64,000 nucleotides of DNA, from the NCBI GenBank assembly GCA_958496175.1, contig OY292275.1, forward strand, positions 25,211,001 through 25,275,000. The letters are read 5' to 3'. Shown one piece after another: positions 1 through 12,700 of this stretch (position 1 is the stretch's first letter; every line of letters starts with the position of its first letter). Below the pieces are notes generated by a model that saw only the letters and a program-made list of their open reading frames with translations, was not told the origin of the DNA and searched no databases. The stretch comes from Sisyra terminalis (lineage: Eukaryota; Arthropoda; Insecta; Neuroptera; Sisyridae). Position numbers and translations under genes: made by a program.

Positions 1-480
1 TATTCTTATTTCTATCGTATGTACATATACAAACATGCATTTTATAATAGAAATTTTGAAGCTTCCAAAAGCAGCTAAACTAACCTAGACTTTTCCCATT
101 TATTTCGAATTAAAACGACCCTAATTCTTGAAGAATTTTTAAACCTTTTACTTGTAATTTCAAAGTTTTTTTTACTACTTTCTTTGGGAAAATAAAGTTT
201 AAAACCAAAAACGTTTCTTTGACAAACATTGCTCTATTTTGGTGCTCTATAAGATGGTCATTTCCAGTAGAGAAAAAAAATCGGAGTCCTTCTCAGTTCT
301 AATAAAATTTAACCAATCTGTGTTTTGGCTTCAAGAACAATACACTATAAAAATAAAGACTACCTTAGTCTAAATTAAGGAAGCATGAAAATTAAACAAT
401 TTTTGCTCCTCTTGAAAACTTTGGAAAAGCGGAGACAACCCATTTTTAAATCACAAATTTTGTTAAAAATGTGAACTTAC
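1..480. other. 3' flank or last intron of the BRCA2 gene
   Basis: The minus strand of this stretch follows the last traceable BRCA2 exon, which ends in a good splice donor at 480-479. If the donor is not used, the frame stops after five more codons (stop near 463-465). A possible tiny terminal exon in phase lies near 40-80, read on the minus strand after a weak TTTAG acceptor, but its pyrimidine tract is poor. The true 3' end may lie outside the window. I see no other gene here. Confidence 0.5.
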
Positions 481-3400
481 ATCGGGTAACTGACTTTGAA
501 ATTCTATAAATGTCACTATTACATCTGGATGTGTAGGAATTTTAGTAACACTTGAAACTAATGTTAAATGGCAAATGGCATACTTTTTTTCCGACTTTAT
601 AAAGTTAATATTTAAAACAGCGACCAAATCACCAATATTAAATCCATCAAATGAGGCACAAATTTCTACTCCGAATTTGTTTTCTATCTTAAGTAATCTA
701 AAATATAAAAAAAATACAACATTTTATAAGATTTAAATAAAAAAGATTGAATAAAATGCTACTTTAATAATTTATTCTTTTATAATTTATATTTTACTCA
801 CCGTTGGCAATCGTCTGCAAGCCATATATCTTGTTTTTTACTTTCTGTGCAAACTCGAATTATAACTCCAATTGTATCACAATAACGATGAGGAGGGGGA
901 ATAAAATTTAATTGTTGCATACTTCGAATAGAAAAATAAAACTTATAATTTTCTGTTTTTAATAATTTTTCTTGTTTAAATTTAAAAAACCGAGTTTGAT
1001 TTGTAGTTTTGAGAATACGATCATCCCTAAAAATAAATATATATTAAAGAAATAGATAAAAAATATAAGAATAAAACTACCTTGTTGAATTACTAGTTAT
1101 ATTATAAAGCTTTAAAATACTATTTTCTTTTAATACATCATAAACGTCGCTATCTGGATTCCAAATTTCAAGTATACAAAAATTTTCCAGATTTGGTTTT
1201 AAAGCATCTAAAATAATAACTTGCCGAATTTCGAAAACAGAACGTTGAGCATAGCCACCTTTTTCAAGTTCGATCCTCAATCGATTGTTTAATTCCATTT
1301 GTCTATGACTATTTCTTTTTACTTGATATTCATAAATTGAATCTAATTGCGATTTACTTAACATTTGCTGGAAATTAATTCATTTTTTTATGATTATTTA
1401 CAAAAATTCAAAACTCTTACAAATACCTGAATGCTTTGCGGATCTGAACTATTTTCTAACAAATTTGTTAAAATTTCAGAACAAGTTAAAACTCGCAATT
1501 CTTTTAAAGATTCTTTTATTGGGTTTTTGTTTTTTGATTGTTCTTTCCATTCGTTTTGTAACTTTTGATATACTTCTTGATGTATTTTTTCGATAATTTT
1601 TTCACGGGACATTTCCCATTGAGCTTCCCGACGTTTTTCTCCTTTTTGACACCTACAAACTGGGATTATATTTATTTTAAAATGCAACTTAAAAATAAAT
1701 AATTTAATATTTACTCCATTTTCCGTTTGGATATTTCTCTAAATATTTCAATGGTAAAATTCGGATTGGCATTACGAGTACACTACCAATCATTCCACCA
1801 TTAGTAATAACACTATTTAGTGATAATTGCATTGGTCCTGGATTGGGCTGAAATCCTAACTTTACAAAACGTTTGACTCTTCTAGTGGAATTACAATGTA
1901 ATTTTAACAAAACTTGTTTTGAAGCCTAAAAACAGAAAATATAAAAACTAAAAACTAAAAACGTTTATTCTGCGATCAAATAAAAACAGAGTTTTGTAAG
2001 AAAATAGCCATAAAGACCTAGAACTAATAAGAACCATAAGAACTAATATGTAAACGTTAGAAAAATAGACATAGAAGATGGGGATAAAACTACCTCTTAA
2101 ATCTCATTTGGCTGTCTTTTTTTGGTTTGTAACTGCTTCAGTTCTTTATAACCACTTAGACTTCAAACAACGTACAAGACCCCTTATCAGAGGCTCTCAG
2201 AAATCAGAGTTGAATCTGACAAAATTTTCTGCTACTTTAAATTTCTATATAGTCTTATGTTTTCCAATAGCTTACGTTTGATATTCTGTTATACTATTTT
2301 ATGAACAAAAGATAACAAAGAAAATATCGCTAAGAGAACTTTAAGTACGCATGTAGTATACTTCAAAACTCAAGAATCTAAAAAAATCTCTTGGAAAATA
2401 CATCGAAAAAAATGCAAGTGAAATTTAACCTAAACGACATATGGTGGTTTAAATGACCAAACAGTAAAATTTTGTTCTGTTTTGTCATACCACCCATTAA
2501 TAATTAAATAGCTTTTGAACTAACCTGTAAAGGATGACACGCATCCGATGCATTTAATAATTCAGCTCCTTGCGTTATTAACTTAGTGCCGACTGTAATT
2601 TTTCCCTCCCGAATATACTTACTTAACGGATAATCGAAAATTGATTGTATTGAATACCACCCATCAGTTAATTCTACATTATACAAGTTTGAAGATAACT
2701 ATTAAAATAAATTTATTAATTGATTATTTGAAGATTGTTATTTTTATTTTCTTCTTACTATTTCTATGTCTGCCACACATAAAACAACTCTTCTGCCCAC
2801 ATTTTCATCTTTTTCTAAAATTTTTCGTATGGCTGAACGTTCATTACCAAAAATATCTCGATCATATCTACAGCAGAAAAATATATATATCGATATGTAT
2901 TTTAATTTTGAATACAAGTAAAATATATTAAAACTCACCTATACTTTAACTGCAACATAACATTTTTTGGAGTTAAACATTGTTCTGTGAAAAAATTCAA
3001 AAACTGTCTATCTAAACTCGATAATTTCCAAATAATCCATCGAAAATGATTAGTAAACCATCCCGGAGGCAATCGTTTTATATCTACACCAGGTATAGTT
3101 TGAAACGCCATTTCTAATTCTGCAATTCCTGCTTTATCAGATAGAGATGGTACTAAAACGGTTCCTTCGAGCATTTTAATAACTGCTGCATTTGGTGGAC
3201 TGTATAATATAATAAATAAGAATTCATAAATACTCAATTGGGTTTCATTTGAAAGCGCATTAAAAAAGGGAAAAGATACGTAAAAGTAAAAAAAATCAAC
3301 TTGTTCAAAAAGAGGCAATCGAAAAAAAATTCAGGTGCAGTTAAATAGTAAATATTAATAAAAAAGAGTACCTTGGTAAATAAAAATTTATTTCGGTAGA

Positions 3401-6400
3401 ATTTTGAGAATTAATCTTCCATAAAAACATAGTTTCTTCACAATACGTAGAAGGGACAGCATAAGAATAAAATGTTTTTAAGGATATTTTATCACAGGAT
3501 TTCTTTAATTTTAACCAATACCCTTCTCGAGCACTGTAATAAGCACACATTAAATAAAATTAGATTCAAAGAATCCAAAAAAAATAAATGTTGTTCATAC
3601 CAAATATGATCAGATTTTTGTAATTTAATTATTCGTTGTTGTTTTTGTAAGGCAGTTTTCCTCTGCTTTAAAATTTTAATCTGTTTCTGTAATTTTGAAC
3701 AAGCTTCGTCGATATTGTTTTTCCAAGTAGTAATATTTCCAGGTACTGGTTTTTCAAAACATATTATAGGTATATTTCTGTCTGATTTTGAGTGTCTACA
3801 ATTTTCTAAACCAAATTCAGAATTCGTATCGAGACATCCTGGAGAACTATCTCTATCAGAGAAAACATCAATATCTTCTACTAAAGTTTCGTTTAAATCG
3901 TCTTCGTCTTGAGAACTTAATGCTAATATGTTTTGAGATTCCACATCTTCTATACCTTCCATTAACCAGTCCATTTTTTCCTCTTTCAAAGCACCAGCAA
4001 CTTCAGTTTTAATATTTTTTGGTTGATATATTGTGGTTCGACTTGACTCATTTTCGCTTTGAAGAGTAACATATTCAGTATTATAGCTTTTAACATTTGA
4101 CAAAATTTTATTGTCTGTTTTTTTGAAAAGTATACTATCAGTATTAATGGAACTTGATTCTGCCGTTTTGTTACAAAATTCGTTCTTTACTGAGTCCAAA
4201 TCTATATGTACTGGATTAGTAACATTTCTTAATAACTTGGTAGATTCATTTAAAGTTTTTCGGTTTATTTGTTCGGTGTTTGTTGTTTTTGGTGGTCCTA
4301 ATATTGAATGATTTTTATTGAAGTTTCCAGTTTGTGTAATGTTATTTGCAATTATTTGTTGAGGTAATTTAAATTTGTTGTCTATAGTCTGCAAAGTATT
4401 ATTTCCACTTGAATTTGGAATTTCGTTTTCTTTAAATTCAAAATCATCAATACCATCAAATATACTTTTTATTTTGTCCATAGCGGTTTTGGAAACATTT
4501 ACCTTTTTATTTGAGGCAGTACGAAATCCACCAAAACCATCAACTTTTTCGTGGATGTTCAATTCAACATTTGATTCTAACAAAATTGGGCTTTCAACTA
4601 CGTTATGCAAAGTATTATTTTTACTCGATTTTAGAATTTCATTTTCAGATATTTCAATATCGTCAATATCACTGAACATATTTTTTACTTTCTCCATAGC
4701 AATTTTGGAAACATTTACTTTTTTATTTGAAGCAGTACGAAATCCACCGAAACTTTCTGATTTTTCTTCGATTTTCAATTCGGTTTTTACATCTAACAAA
4801 TTCGGGTTTTGGACTGCGCAATGCCAAGAATAATTTTTACTTGATTTTGAACCTATATTTCCTTTTATTTCGACATCATCAATATCGTTAAACATATTTT
4901 TTACTTTCTCTAAAGCGGTTTTGGAAACATTTACTCTTCTATTTGAAGCAGTACGAAATCCACCAAAACCATCAGCTTTTTCTTGGATGTTCGATTCAAC
5001 TTTTAAATCTAACAAAATCGAGCTTTCAACTGCCTTATGTAAAGTATTATTTTTACTAGATTTTAAAATTTCATTTCTTTTTATTTCGATATCATCAATA
5101 TCGCTAAACATATTTTTTACCTTCTCTAAAGCGGTTTTCGAAACATTAACTTTTTTATTTGAAGCAGTACGAAATCCACCAAAATTATCTGCATTATCTT
5201 GAATATTAAGTTCCGTTTTTACACCCAAAAATTGTGCATTGGAATATTTTTTTTCAATAGATCTATTCCATTCTGTGTTATTTGAATTAAATTTTACATT
5301 CATATGATGCTCATTATCGATATCTTCAAACAATTTATTAGCTTTACCAATAACATCTTTATTTATAGACAATGGATTATTAGCAGCTGTTTGAAATTCA
5401 GACCTACACATAACTCCTATCTTATTAAGATTTGAACTTTCCGCTAGATTATTACTAATTTCATCCTTATTTAATGTTGCTAATGTATATTTTAATTTAT
5501 TAATTTCTGTGTGCAATAAGTGCACTGATTTTTTAGCGACGTTTAAGTCATTTATTGAAAATCCTTTTTCATCCAAATCATCTTTTGTGAATCTATTTGC
5601 TTCATTTATTTGAAGATTATCTTGAAAATGATCATTCCATTCTTTGAATATATCTCCAAAACTATCAAATGCAATTGCTTGATCGGCGGCTTGATTCATT
5701 TGCGTGTCGGTAATATCATCGAAATCATTTAACGTTGACTTTTCTTCTATGTACGAGGAAGAATTCTTTACACTTGTTTGCGTGCAAACTAACGTTTTAT
5801 CAAATTCGTCTTCTATGTCTTTGAATAAATCAGCAGCACGTTTTAACGCTTTTTGGGATATTGGAATTGGCTGAAGTTTTGTTATGCGGAAAGGTTTTTT
5901 CTTCGTTGAGTTACTTTTGCTAGTTTGTTTTGGAGTGCTATTAAATATTGTTTTTTCTCCTTGCATTATTGTACTAACTAAATCAGAAATCTTAGATTCA
6001 TTTATTGAAGTATTATTATCGGAAATATTTGACAAAGTTTCAAAAGAATTTAATGATTCGACTAAAGTGTTATTACACCAATCATGTTCATTTTCAGACT
6101 TAATTGAGTGATCATTCAAATTTGAATTTAATAAATCGTGATGTTTGTTTTCTGTGTTTTTTTCTTCGTTCTCGACATCTTCAAAAAGTTTCGTGGCTCT
6201 TTGAAAATTTGATTCTGATATTTGTATAATTCTATTAGAAGCAGTTTTAAAACTGGAACCAAAGTTTGGCTTAGTTTTTGTTGATTTGTATTCTAAGTTT
6301 TGTACTTCAATGAGTGGACTAATTTCTATTTTATTGGGTAAAATATATTTTTCATCGTCCAGTTCAATTTTCAATTTTTTATTTACCACTAAGTCCAAAT

Positions 6401-6626
6401 TTGAAGTTTCTTCATCTGTAACACTACTGGTTGATTTCTTACTTTCAAGGGTATCCGACTGAGTACTTTGTGTAAATTGAGTTGTTAACAACTTGGCAGC
6501 TTCCAAACAATTTTCAATTTCTACTGTTGAATCTGACAACGTATCGTTGAGATTTCGAGTAGCTCGCTTTGTTGAACTCTTACGCTTTGTTTTTCTGCCA
6601 ATAATTGGTGATAAAGGAGCGCTCAT
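481..6626 (-). CDS. BRCA2: BRCA2 homologue (RAD51-loading recombination mediator), 3' end unresolved
   Basis: Ten exons join in frame into 1635 codons: 6626-3601, 3533-3372, 3199-2939, 2867-2759, 2698-2525, 1925-1715, 1659-1427, 1367-1081, 1026-802 and 697-481. All have GT/AG borders. Exon 1 encodes about 1008 residues with seven BRC-type repeats, which in this family bind RAD51. They lie near residues 122, 246, 411, 482, 554, 626 and 698, with FGGFRTASNKKVNVS-like cores and LFxDID tails. Exons 2-3 give the helical domain, with a motif RWIIWKLSSLD. The rest matches the OB-fold region, including LQLKYRYDRD, ELTDGWYSIQ and VKLGFQPNPGP. In the family this protein loads RAD51 on single-stranded DNA at breaks and stalled forks. 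The start was chosen because it is the first ATG of a 1-kb-scale open frame with no splice acceptor upstream. It is shorter than vertebrate BRCA2 but keeps both repeat and DNA-binding regions. Identity is firm; the C-terminus past residue 1635 is unknown. Confidence 0.93.
4388..5228 (-). repeat. Tandem array of four near-identical BRC units (216-bp period)
   Basis: Inside BRCA2 exon 1, four units start at FGGFRTASN cores at residues 482, 554, 626 and 698, exactly 72 codons apart. Similarity covers both the BRC core and the linker (SSKNNTLH, then a VKTELNIQEK-like stretch), so whole units were duplicated, not just the motif. The fourth unit loses similarity after about 50 residues. The other three BRC-like motifs of the protein (residues 122, 246, 411) are diverged and irregularly spaced. 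Confidence 0.9.
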
Positions 6627-7187
6627 TTTTGAAAATTAATCAGCATACTTCTATGACTAAAAACCAAGAAAATCAATCATCAATACTTTTGGCGGGTATA
6701 TTTCAAACTTACATTTTAAAAATTTAAAGCGTAATTTCACACGCCGAGAACATTGAACTGTGGTTTCAAGTTGAAATATTAAATAACACCTTTAACTAAT
6801 TGATTATATATTATTTTATCGATAAAATTGTTTATTTTCAATTGACATAACAGTTTCAAAATGAGTTTTAATCTGTCATTTAAAAATTCACCACTGAACC
6901 ACTGTCAGTCAACCACGCAAATATGACAGTTTTGAAGTAATACGAAATGATCCGATCTAATCCGAACTAATCGTTCTCCAGTAGAGAAACTTTATTAAAT
7001 TTTATAACTTTTAGCAACTTTTAGTATGCAAAGATAGCGATTTCATCATTGAACAACAAATAAAGATAGAAAATATAAACCACCAAAATAATTGTACAAT
7101 ATGAACATATTTGATAGTACCGATAGTACTAATTAAAAAAAAATTGAAATTATGGGAATAATAAATTAACTCTTATTGACATACGAA
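6627..7187. other. BRCA2 upstream region
   Basis: This AT-rich 5' flank of BRCA2 should hold its minus-strand promoter, but I see no clear TATA box or initiator. No coding signal is visible. Confidence 0.4.
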
Positions 7188-7456
7188 CAAGGGCGGATTC
7201 AGGATTTTTTATGGGGGGGGGGCACAATTTGCACATTGTACATTTGCAAGTGCGTATAAGGGGTGAAACGAAAACATTCGCAATTCCAGCCAGAAATAGA
7301 ATTTCACTAATGTTCTGTCTGTTATTTTATTCATATATTTTAACAACTCTAATAATTTGGTGTGCCTCTAAGTATGTACTGTGATGTAATCTCCACAATA
7401 CACAAAAATACCGTGGGGGGCACGTGCCCCAGTCCCCCTCCTTAAATCCACCCTTG
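7188..7456. mobile_element. hAT-like MITE (269 bp)
   Basis: The element starts CAAGGGCGGATTCAGG and ends with the imperfect inverse CCTTAAATCCACCCTTG. G-run (left) and C-run (right) sub-terminal stretches sit inside these ends. The flanking octamers CATACGAA (7180-7187) and CATACGGG (7457-7464) match at six of eight bases, which fits an aged 8-bp target duplication. There is no coding capacity. The terminal motif resembles the widespread CAGGGGCGGAT-type hAT MITEs; the assignment to hAT is from that likeness. Confidence 0.75.
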
Positions 7457-8874
7457 CATACGGGGATACTACGATTCTTTCAGTGCCACGATTTGACGAC
7501 AGATTCGTATAGATATCGACGAAATAAAACGAAAATTAAGAATACATTTTTTCGATATCTCACTTAGTTTACGAGATACCGATACTTAAAAGTTGTTTTT
7601 TTTTACCTTTTTATGCGGTTTTCTCAAGATTTTCATGAAAAAAAAAATCTTTTATTACAACCTTAGCTCCCGTAATTTTTTTTTTGAGCTTAAAGAAGGT
7701 ATAAACCAGGAAGTCCAGTGGCAAAGCTCCTTTGGAGGTTGGGGTGTACCCCCAAAAAATTGAGATGTTTATTTAATTTGCAAATTAAATTAAAAAGAAA
7801 ATTGAAAAGGCTATTTGGCTAGATATTGATGTTGCTAAAACGGACATGAGCCCTGAAAACTTGCTTTTAGGTCTAGCCCCTGGACCTCTTGTTTATAGTT
7901 TTTTATGGTGAACCAATGGTTATAAACATTTACCTTGTTTTTGTCAGACATTTATAACTTTTTAAAACATAGTTTTCTTAATATTTTCTTATGGACAAAT
8001 GACCAAGATTGCCATTCCGAAACTAACTGTTGCTGTGACTTCCGTAACGAAAAAAGTTTTTAATATTCCTCGGTTTACGACACCCTACAGGCGCTACAAA
8101 TGTTAGTAGTTGTAAAGCAGGCTGTTATAAGTTCACCAAATAAAAATAGATCATATTGAAGTAAAATCTACATTTATAATGAGAAAATACAGTAGGCGGA
8201 ATTTAAAATTGAGATTTTGGGTTATTCTCTTAATATTATTTTTAAAATCAAATTTAAACAGTAGACGTAATGAGCAAATCAAACGCTTGCAATTTCATAA
8301 ATGCAGCTGTTTTTCATACTTTTTAACTAAACGTTGTTTACTATTCGACTGTATAGAAGAGTTTTATCAATTTGTTATACATTTAAGCTTATTTATGCTA
8401 TCCTATACTATTACGACTGTACTGCGTATATAAAACGGTAATAATGTATTTCCGTATAAAATTATCTTACTTTTTTTTTATTTTTAAAACAAATTACCAC
8501 CTGAAATATAAAAACGTTAATTTTGAATTAATCTACTTGCATTTTGGCAACGCGTTTTCGGTAGTTAATGAAAAATAACGAAAAGTTAATAATTAATGAT
8601 ATTGATAATATTGTTTTCTTGGAATAGAACTATTATTCCACTTACTACAACTAGTTTTAACAAATTAAAATCCTTTCTCGTAAGATTTTTGAAAGGTTTT
8701 TTATTAAAATTTTAATTCGTTTTTCTGCTGATATTTGGTTGTTACTTTCCCTACTTCATTTAATTAATTACTTATTCGGCGCTTATAAATATTGCTTTCC
8801 TCAAAAAAAGAAATATAAATTTTTTATCATATTAAACTTTTAGTTTGATGGACACGAGACTAAATCAGACTAAA
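7457..8874. other. Intergenic, repeat-like but unassigned
   Basis: About 7500-7680 has the look of dispersed repeat DNA (TCGATATCTC, then ACGAGATACCGA and poly-T tracts), and 7700-8110 may be another degraded element. No ends or coding frames could be defined. An 84-codon frame at 8179-8433 has no family likeness and AT-driven composition, so I do not call it. Confidence 0.35.
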
Positions 8875-9752
8875 TATAATATTTTTTCAATTTACAAACT
8901 AGATCTCAACAATCGAAACTCAGTTATACTATTTTTTAACTAAATCAACCTAACTATCGAATCATATTTCTTTTCGTATTAAAGGTATTTGCACGGGGTA
9001 TCAAAATTTACACCTTTTAGGAGGATAACAACTACGATTTCCACTCTCTTTCCAAACATTTTTTACCTGTTTAATATCTCCAAAAAGATAGGATAAATTA
9101 AAAAAAGAACATGAATATTCGAATGTTAATCCTTTATTTTTAAGAAGTAAAATTTATAAAATATATATTTATTCGCAGGCTTAGAAAAGTAAAAGTGGCC
9201 AAGTCCATTTGATTTAAAAGATAATTTTGTGTTAAATATTAAAATACTAACAAAAGCCATTCAAACCTAATACTACTTGTTTTGGACTTAAGTATCACTA
9301 TAATTAGTTAGGAAAATTAAGTTTACAAGAGATTAGAAAATAGACTCAGTCATGTTTACCTCCAAACCTAACTAAATAATATGCCATTTTGCACTAATAT
9401 CACTTTATAAAAAAAATAATAACTCTTGTAAATTTATACAAACTTATACTTAGTTTTTAGAAGCAATTGTTTCAAAAATACAATGGTTATCTTTCAGATA
9501 AAAACAGAATTGCATTTTTGAGAGCTCGTGTATTTGTTAAGTAGTATTAGTATTGACTATAATTAAAAACGGTAAGAAATATGTTATATAATTAAAACAT
9601 AAATTAAAATTTAATACCTTTATAATCCCGTTCCATAAAATTAAACAAACAATATATAATATGGGTTATAAAATCAATTTTTTCTTGAATTATTTTTTTT
9701 TCTCTAATTACGCTTTAAATTAATGATGTGATGCTATGTTATGATTATGTGA

Positions 9753-12700
9753 CTAAATTATAAGTGGAAGAGTTGGTATTAAACGACCATTTTGGCGACT
9801 GTGCGGTGTCCTCGGAGTTCGAGGAGTTCTTGGACTTCGATTATGTTTGTTTGGGACCGGTGATAAACATTCAACTGCGAGGACGGATTCATCACATTCA
9901 TTTTCTTTTTCTTCTTCGTTAACTGCCATCATAGTGCTTCTTCCTCCTTCTGGTACTTTCGACTGAAATGAGGGAAATAAAAAAAAATTATTATTCTTTC
10001 GAAAAACATTATATTTGGTTATGATAAGCCAAAAGATCGTGGAATTCAAATAATTATTTCCGAGAATGGGCACTTATAATTTAACTAATTAACGCAATTT
10101 TCTTTTTTTCATTTTTTTTTTGGTTCTAAAAAATGATTAACATATATTTTTAATATTAGGTAGATTAGTTATGCTAGCTTTTTGAAATAGGTCAACAGAG
10201 AAATGATTGTTGTATTGCCTCGAAGAATTTATGAGAGAACATATAAGTATAGTCAACTTGTGATATTCATACTATAATAAATAATAATATTATTTAGAAT
10301 ATAAAATAATACTAAAATAAATTTGATATTTTAGAAACTGTGCAATGCAATAATTATAGTAAAAAGTTTTGCACAGTGATTTTTAGCAGCAGTCACTACT
10401 AGGACTAATTGATATAATGCATTGGAGATCGATTTTTTTTTCAAACTAGTTGAATTTAAGTTAGTTAATCAAGTACTAAGCTTACAAAATAGTGTATAGT
10501 AATTAGATCAGGGGCTGCCACCAAACCGTATCTCGCATTGACCATCTTTCTGGCTCGTGAGATTCATCACACTTTTGAAAAATAAATTATTTTATAAATG
10601 GTCCAAGCAATGAAAACTACTACTAAAAATGTCTACAGTATAACTAAATTAATACACGAACATACACATGAACTAGTTTAAATATTTGAAAATAAGAAGT
10701 AGAATTTTATTTATAAATTTTCAAAAATTTGAAAAAAAAAAATACAAAAACATAAAATAAAATATAACATCATAACAATTTTAAGAAAATCGAGAGGCCA
10801 GATTCAAAAGGGGCTCATTTAAAATATCTCGAATAGTTTGTTTCTAAACTATTTGAAAACTATTTTTTCCTAAATTTTCAAAGTTTAAATAAAAAAACAA
10901 TTTCGGAATTTTTTTGCATTCCATTGAGCACTCTAAATATGAAAACTAATTTATTTTTTACTTAAAAACTCCATAAATATTACCCCTATTTATTAATAAT
11001 TACATATGAATGAGAAACTAATAAAATTTAATCTACTTATTTCCAATAAATTTTTAATAATTAGTTTATTAAAAAAAACTTCTACACAAAATTAAATAAG
11101 TTTCCCATTACATAGTTTGTAAAAATAAAGATAAAATTTCAGTTAATAATAAAGAATGTACTGTTTTTTTAACTGCTGAACCTCATATGTAACTCAATAT
11201 GAAAAAATATAAATAAGTATTTTAAATTTCAATACGATTATGGATCTGTCTTAATTTTTTAAAATTTCATTACCAAACAGTTAGAGTAAATTTGGTTTTA
11301 TTGGAAAAAAGGAAAATGATTTTTCCCCGTGTTAACGTGAATTAAATGAACGTTTGATCTGAATATTTTACATTGTTGAACTATAAATTATAATTTATCA
11401 TACTACATAATATTTTCATACGTAAAACATTAAGCATTAATGAAATACAACATAGAGTTCAAAAACACAGTACATTATATAAATAATATTACCTCAAATA
11501 TTGTGTAATTTACAGATATATCTCGATCTTGATGAGTGTTCTTTTTTCTTTGAGTTATATGTTTCGATCTTCGACGACTGGTGATGGATTTACGACTGGC
11601 ATTAGCTAAACTCTGTTAATTGTCAAAATAAAAATTTAATTAATATTTAAAAATTGCCAAAATTTGTTCATTGTTAATTTGACCCAAAGCGATTACCACA
11701 AAGAACCAAAATGAAGAAAATATCAATAGGTATATAAGCAAAATAAAAGACAGCATAGTGTGTTAGTAAAATGCAAAAACGAAAATGAGTTCTACGCTAC
11801 ACTTACTTTTCTTATATTTTTACATCCAATCACCTTTTTGACTGCAATTTTTTTTGGAGGTTCAGACGGTTTTGCTCGTTTAGCATCATTTGTTGGAGTA
11901 GCCAAAATTTTTCGCTTGGCAGTAGTTGAATTTTTTTGGAGAGGTACAACCATTGGTACGGTTAGTTTTGATCCAGAGGGTAAATGACTGCTGCTACTAA
12001 TTGGAACTAATCGTGATTGACTAACTGCTGGTGTTAGTCGTGATTTACTAACAGCTGGGGTAAGTCGTGATTTACTGATAGCTGGAGTAAGTCGTGTTCT
12101 GCTGACCGCTGGAGTTAATTGGGTTTTACTTTGAGATGGTGTAAGGAAAGTTCTCGTTGACGTTTGTGCACATTTTCGGGCCGACGACTTTATATTTTTA
12201 TTGTCATTGAAAATTTGCCACTGTCTGTCAATGACGGCAATAACACTTTGGTCTTGAATTAAAAATTGTCGCCCTTTCTTTTCCTCAAATGCTGCCAGAG
12301 CATCTCGAAGGTCCGCTTCAATTTTAGGTAGTTTATTTGACACAAGCTTTCGACGTTTTTCTTCTTTCAGCAGTTGACCTCCACGATTTTTATATCTATC
12401 AGCACAATTTGCATTTTCGTTTAAGCCCATAAATTCCTCCCACAATTGTTCATGTTGGTTTATTAAATTATATATCTTTTCGTTTTCAGAATAAAAATTG
12501 TTTAAATCATCAATGTATCGTTCATGCAAAATTATAAGATCTTCATTGTAAAAATTACAGAAAAAACTACCGAATTCTTTTCTTTGGTTTACCCCAAAAC
12601 GACATTTTTCCCATAGTTGAACGATTTCGGCTCGTAATTTTTCAACTATAGTTTTGGAAATTGTTTGTTGTTTGGCGCGACAACGTGCAATTTCCGTCTT

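Noticed and set aside
3715..6111. Several plus-strand frames opposite BRCA2 exon 1
   Set aside because: They are antisense shadows of the BRC repeats; their similarity to each other simply mirrors the 216-bp repeat.
8179..8433. 84-codon plus frame as a small gene
   Set aside because: Composition follows AT content, there are no domain or splice signals, and it lies in repeat-like DNA.
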